Source of the DNA: Odobenus rosmarus divergens
Lineage: Eukaryota; Chordata; Mammalia; Carnivora; Odobenidae
Reading direction: 5' to 3'
Length of the DNA: 64,000 nt
NCBI RefSeq assembly: GCF_000321225.1
Contig: NW_004450582.1
Location: forward strand, 2,197,069-2,261,068
This document shows positions 59,193 to 64,000 of the stretch, piece by piece. The notes beneath the pieces are model-generated. The model did no database searches. It was not told where the DNA came from and saw only the letters and a list, made by a program, of their open reading frames with translations. How positions within the stretch are numbered: position 1 is the stretch's first letter; every line of letters starts with the position of its first letter. Both the position numbers and the translations under genes were made by a program.

Positions 59193-59986
59193 TGTTTTGG
59201 GGTTCAGGGCAGGCCACCCCAGAATATGCCACTTTGGCATATTGATTCTTTTGAATGAAAGTTATTTGAGAAACAGCCAGTGCAAGAAGGACGCTCTGAC
59301 TCCCCCTTTCTGTCCCCCTAAAAGCAGGAAATAAATCTCTCCTGAGAAATGTAGCCTCCCTGCCCGGGAATGTAGAGAGACGTTTTTATCACCAGAGATA
59401 GGAAGTTCAGGGCGGAGAGGTTGTGTAAACAAAATCTGCCTGGTTTCTTCATTAATTATTACCCAAGCTGAAGTTTCTGTCTTACAGTTCTTCACAAATT
59501 TATTCTTTTTTTTTTAATTTAAATTCAAGTTAGCTAACATATAGTGTATTATTAGTTTCAGAGGTAGAGTTCAGTGAGTCATCAGTTGCCTATAACACCC
59601 ACGTGCCCTCCTTAATAACCGTCACCCAGTTACCCCATCCCACCACCCCTTCCCCTCCAGCAACCCCTAGTTTGTTTCCTATGCTTGAGTCTCTTATGGT
59701 TTGTTTCCCTCTCTAATTTTGTCTTATTTTTCATTCCCTTCTCCTGTGTTCACCTGTTTTGTTTCTTAAATTCCATATATGAGTGAGATCATATGATAAT
59801 CGTCTTTCTCTGACTGACTTAACAAATTTAGTGTTTCTTTGTCTAAAAGGTATATAAACACCTTGGGTGTCATACCTTTGAGGCCCCCATACATACAAAA
59901 TTAAATTTGTTTTTTCTCCTGTTCACCTGATTTGTGTCTATCTAATTACTAGGGGTAGAAGGAAATGTCGCCCCCTCCCCCTGACA
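59193..59986 (+). mobile_element. Endogenous retrovirus LTR, split by an L1
   Basis: The two halves read continuously once the inner L1 is set aside: TGTTTTGGGGTTCAGGGCAG at the start, GGTATATAAACACCTTGGGT and CAAAATTAAATTTG in the downstream half, and CCCCTCCCCCTGACA at the end. A TG...CA border, a TATA-like box and an ATTAAA support an LTR. No viral genes are present. The family is not identified. Confidence 0.6.
59503..59821 (-). mobile_element. L1 3' end, reverse, inside the ERV LTR
   Basis: A poly-T start and an antisense carnivore L1 3' UTR (ACATATAGTGTATTATTAGT ... CATATGATAATCGTCTTTC), flanked by a 9-bp target duplication ACAAATTTA at 59494-59502 and 59822-59830. Confidence 0.9.
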
Positions 59987-60009
59987 TCTGCCTTAGTGCC
60001 CATCCTCTG

Positions 60010-60175
60010 TGCCCCTAAAGCACTTACCACACTGTTGAAATGAACTGTTTACCTTCTAGGCCCCTTTGGACCATGAACTCCTCAAAGGCAGAGACTATGA
60101 TCCAGTCATCTCTGCATCACAGAGCCTAGCACAGTGCCTGGAAAACAGTAGGCGCTTCACATATGTTGATGAAAG
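60010..60175 (+). repeat. L2 3' end remnant
   Basis: The order ATGAACTCCTCAAAGGCAGA, GAGCCTAGCACAGTGCCTGG, ACAGTAGGCGCTTCACATAT is the typical L2 LINE 3' end. Confidence 0.75.
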
Positions 60176-61176
60176 GAAACCATGGTTTAGTAGATTTGAT
60201 TTTTAACTATCGTTTGGTTTACAGTGACTTGAAATTTGTCAGGAACTGGGCTGGGCTGAAAAAAACAGCTGAGCTACCTGTTGCCAGGGTGGCTGATTAA
60301 AGCAATAAGCCAAAAGTGAAAGAATTAAGGCTCTGACCACTTACAGCAATGGTATGAGCAGGAGTCCCAAACTGGAGAAAACTCTGCCTCCCCCTGTCCA
60401 TTTTCCCCCATGGAACAGCACACCAGTTGAGAGTCAGGTGGATCAGCACAGATGTGGAGTTTCTCACTGTGGAAGGAGCCCCAGACAAAAGGCTCTGGCC
60501 ATCCTATGGACTCTGGGGTCAAGTGGAAGTGAGGGAGAAGGGCCAGGAGTGGAAAAGTACTGGGTACTAAATCAGAGTGGAGGAAAGTATCTTGAGATCT
60601 TCTTTCTCCTCCTCCTGCAGGTAAGGAGGCCTCCTCCAGAGGCACCGGAAGAAGACTTCTGGCCAAGGCCTCACATATAGAGACCTGGGAATGAAGGCAC
60701 CAGGGCTAGGAATGATAGTAGGCAAAGAGCAGGACTTCCCGGGTCTTTGCTTACACCTCCCTCCAGAGACGCAGTGCACAGGCCGGGCACCCAGGCTGGC
60801 GTGGAGAGGGCAGCTTTCCCCATGAGCCTTTTTAATGGCCTCTGGTCAGGCCTGAAAAAAAGCACATATAGGTGATTCACCAGGAGCTGACCTCCGCAAT
60901 ATTAAATATTAAGGCCAAAACGCAGAAACAATGAACTAGAAAGGGCAGCAAAGCTGGGTTTTCCAAGGGAGGCACAGAGAGCTGACATATGTCCATGACA
61001 AATTCCTAAGAGAAGGGTCCAAACCTGGGGATCAGCTAAAGTGAAGCAGGAATGCCCACTCTTCTAGTAAATTAGGAAAGGCCAACAATACTATGACCTA
61101 GCAGTTATCTATACCCTTGAAAAATTGGTGCAGTGCTTTTGTTAAAAGCAAAAAAGAAAAATAAAACAAAAGTCAA

Positions 61177-61957
61177 TGTGGGACTTCTGTCTTCCCCACC
61201 CCAAATACCCAATGTCCTTTCCAATACCAACAACCAATCCTCTGACACCGACTAGGTGACCAACAATTCAATTCCCTTCTTGCCCTAGTTACCCAGGGTT
61301 ACCATGGACCTGACAGGGTAAGTGCTCAGTCCCACAGGACTGTCCCCACTCCAGGCACCAATCACATGTCCCCGAGGACCACCCATCCTTCTGACAGACA
61401 CACCATAAATCAGGGCTCCCACAAACCCTTCCTCAGTTTCCATGATTTGCTAGAATAACTCACAGAACTCAGGAAGACACTTTACTGAATGACTACCAGT
61501 TTATTGCACAGGCTACAACTCAGGAACAGCCCATGAAGAGAAGCATAGAGCAAGGTGGGGGGGCGGGGGAGGGCTGGTGCATGTGCAGTTTCCCTGGATC
61601 TCCAGATGTGTTACCCCCACAGCACTTTGATGAGTTCACCAACTCAGAAACTCCCCAACCCCCGCCCCCTTGTTTAGGGATTTTTGTGGAAGTTCCATTA
61701 TACAGACATGGTTGATTAAATCCTTAGCCATTGGACTAATCTCTCAGCAGTGGGTGGGTGGCAGGTCTGAAAGTTCTAACTCCCTAATCCCATGGCCAGT
61801 TTTTCTGGCATCTGGCCCTCATCCCAACACTATTTAGGGGCAAACTCATTAGCACAAAAAAATACTCTTACCACTCAGGAGATTCTCAGGGTTTCCTCAG
61901 GAAATTCTCAGGCCAGGAACAGGGCCAAAGACCAAATATGTGTTTTATCATACCACA
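61177..61957 (-). mobile_element. ERVL-type LTR (MLT2-like), reverse
   Basis: Antisense MLT2 landmarks in order: TGATTTGCTAGAATAACTCA CAGAACTCAGG, TACCAGTTTATTGCACAGGC, CAACTCAGGAACAGCC, TTGATTAAATCCTTAGCCAT, GGCCAAAGACCAAATATGTG. A solo LTR; no viral genes are seen. Confidence 0.75.
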
Positions 61958-62086
61958 GTCAGGCAGACATGTTGGGAATAGCACGAGAAGCCAGCTCCTC
62001 ACTTACAGCTTCCAGAAACTTCCATTCATGCTCAACACAGAGCAACTATTGTTCTTAGTAGTACGTATACTCGATGATTGCTGTTG

Positions 62087-62480
62087 ATTGGATACTGTAT
62101 TGATTCCTAGAGCTGCTTGTAACAAATATCCACAAACTCGATGGCTTAAAATAATAGAAATCTGTTCTCTCACAGTTCTGGAGTCCAGAAGTATGAAATC
62201 AAGGTGGTGTCAGGTCATGCCCCTCCAAATCCTTCCTTATCTCTTCCAGCTGCTGGTGGACACCATGGCTCTAATCCCTGCCTCCATATGTCCACGGCCT
62301 TCTCTTCTCTCCATGTCTACCCCTCTGTGTCTCTTATAAAAACACTTGCTATTGGATTTAGGGCTCACCCAGAGTATCTAGAAGGAGCTCATCTGGAGAT
62401 CTTTAATTTAATTATCTCTGCAAAGATTCATTTGCCAAATAATTTGCAGGCCTTGGGGATATCTTGGGTGCGGGGGTGGG
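62087..62480 (-). mobile_element. MaLR-type LTR (MST/MLT1-like), reverse
   Basis: Antisense landmarks: GAGCTGCTTGTAACAAATAT, CTCACAGTTCTGGAGTCCAG, CTTATAAAAACACTTGCTAT TGGATTTAGGG, TTTAATTATCTCTGCAAAG. It is related to the element at 32427. Confidence 0.65.
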
Positions 62481-63908
62481 CATTATTCAACCTACTAGAC
62501 ACATTCTGCCCACCTCATACGCTCTCTGAAGGGAGACACAAAGCTTCCTCTTTTGCTTTCTTCATTCCCAAGGTGGAGAAGGTCTGAACACAGGTCTGAG
62601 TGAAAGCCAATAAGGAACTAGAGCTTTCCTGCAGAAGTGAATGCAGATTCTTGTTCTTCCTCTGTCCACTCTCCTGCTGAGACTTCTGTGATGAGGAAGG
62701 CCCAGGGAACAAGGGTGGAACCCACAGAAACGAACCACAGGGCTGGCTGCTGGAGATGGGGACTGCTTTAAGCTTTAGGGAAGAAGGCAAAAAGAAATTG
62801 ATTCCTAAGTCTAGCTCAACTAAAAAAGAGTGGCAAATCAGATAAAAATTTGAGCATTTCTTTGGCACACTATCAACATTATCTCATAAATTCTTACAAT
62901 GATACTGCATTTTGTAACAGAAAACTCTGGCTCAGAGGACTTAACACAACTTGCCACTACTCATTGGTGGAGATGGAATTTGAAACCACATCTGCCTGCC
63001 TACAAAGTCTCTATCCTTTCTGTCAAGCCAGCAGGGAAATAAAAGAGCATTCTCTGAAAAATGGCTATACTCTGCAGAAGTAGCCATTTTTGATGCCTTT
63101 AGAGAAAACCTCCTAACCATCAGAGTTCTCAAACTCTTCCCTTTTTCCAGAAATCCACACAACTAGAAAGACCTTTTCCCCACTCATCCATTTCTGTCTG
63201 TGACCCCAATATTCTTCTATTCTCTGACATTTATTAAATACCTACTGGGTGCTAGGGACATCCTTTAATTTAGCCTACAACAAATTCTGAAGTAAGTGTT
63301 ATCTCTGCTTTACAGACTCTAGAGCAATAAAAACGAGCGATTTTCCTATCATTACACAGCTATGAAAAGTAAAGCCCAGGATTGGGACAGAGGTTGGCCA
63401 GACCCCAAAGCCAATGATGCAATTGAAACCTTGTGGTTATTATTTACTTTTCCTTCTCAATACTACTTATTTAGTATTTGTATTTACTCTTTAGTCATAT
63501 TGGAAATGTGCCTATACTTAATCATCATTGACTAATTCCAAAGTGTCTTATACCTTCTTCATCCTCTGTCACGCAGACATAGAAGGTTATAGAGATACAT
63601 ATTTTCTACACTTCTCTGGGCTTGATAGCTTTTTCCTGCTCCCCAGATCCAAACTTCACCTGCTTTACTCAGCTCTGTGTCCCCAGGAATCAGGCATTCA
63701 GCAAATTGGTTTCTTTGAGTTCTGGATTTGGAATTGGATTTGGCCAATGGAAGATTGGAAGGAGGGAGGAGAGTAGAGGCAACTTCATTGCCATGGGACC
63801 TGTGTTACCACACAGGATCCCCTGTTAGCAAAGCCTCGTGCTTGGCTTAATGTTCCACTGTCACTATCTTGAAATCTTTAATAATTTTTGAGCAAGGAGC
63901 CCTGCACT
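62480..63908. other. Intergenic, MIR-like scraps only
   Basis: MIR-like fragments may lie at about 62890-62990 and 63220-63420 (GTAACAGAAAACTCTGGCTC; CTTTACAGACTCTAGAGCAA). No gene is recognised. Confidence 0.45.
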
Positions 63909-63914
63909 TTCTTT

Positions 63915-63979
<65 letters not shown>

Positions 63980-64000
63980 TTTCTTTCTTTCTTTCTTTCT
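63909..64000 (+). repeat. (TTTC)n microsatellite at the window end
   Basis: About 22 TTTC units with one interruption at 63977-63980; it continues past the window edge. Confidence 0.97.

Noticed and set aside
63909..64000. Regular repeat resembling a CRISPR array
   Set aside because: It is a simple (TTTC)n microsatellite without spacers, in mammalian DNA.

Overview
The window is nuclear DNA from a placental mammal, most likely an arctoid carnivore (bear, seal or mustelid group). The evidence is about two dozen tRNA-derived carnivore SINEs with the typical head (GCGCCTGGGTGGCTCAGT), a CT-rich body and (AAATAA)n tails, together with L1 3' ends of carnivore type. The SINE bodies (CTCAGCGGGGAGTCTGCTTC) look caniform rather than feline, and the canid SINEC_Cf form is absent. 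The species is inferred from repeats only.

One protein-coding gene is present. Positions 3533-50454 on the + strand hold the last 19 coding exons of GUCY2C, which encodes guanylate cyclase C, the intestinal receptor for guanylin, uroguanylin and bacterial heat-stable enterotoxin. The first exons (probably eight) lie upstream of the window. The 19 exons join in one open frame of 711 complete codons plus a split first codon. In order they encode the membrane-proximal part of the ligand-binding domain, the single membrane segment, the kinase homology domain, the dimerisation linker, the class III guanylate cyclase domain and the C-terminal tail. Every exon has AG/GT borders and all phases fit. 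A polyadenylation signal follows at 50876.

Layout: 1-3532 is intron filled with an old reverse-strand L1, three SINEs and a nested younger L1. 3533-14277 holds the extracellular and membrane exons, with two L1 3' ends in the long intron. 17285-34119 holds the kinase homology exons. 36980-37138 encodes the linker helix. 41301-47083 encodes the cyclase domain. 49076-50454 encodes the tail. 50900-64000 is intergenic: old L1 pieces, SINEs, an ERV LTR split by an L1, and two further LTRs. I found no second gene, tRNA, rRNA or CRISPR array.

Most notable observations: an unannotated 69-nt, in-frame, phase-2/2 candidate cassette exon at 40823-40891 that would lengthen the dimerisation linker; a C-terminus lacking the PDZ-binding end known from the human protein; a 92-bp segment of L1-flanking DNA copied into the 3' UTR of that same L1; a duplicated block on both sides of one kinase-homology exon; and inverted SINE pairs around two exons. 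I did not identify an undescribed multi-gene system here.
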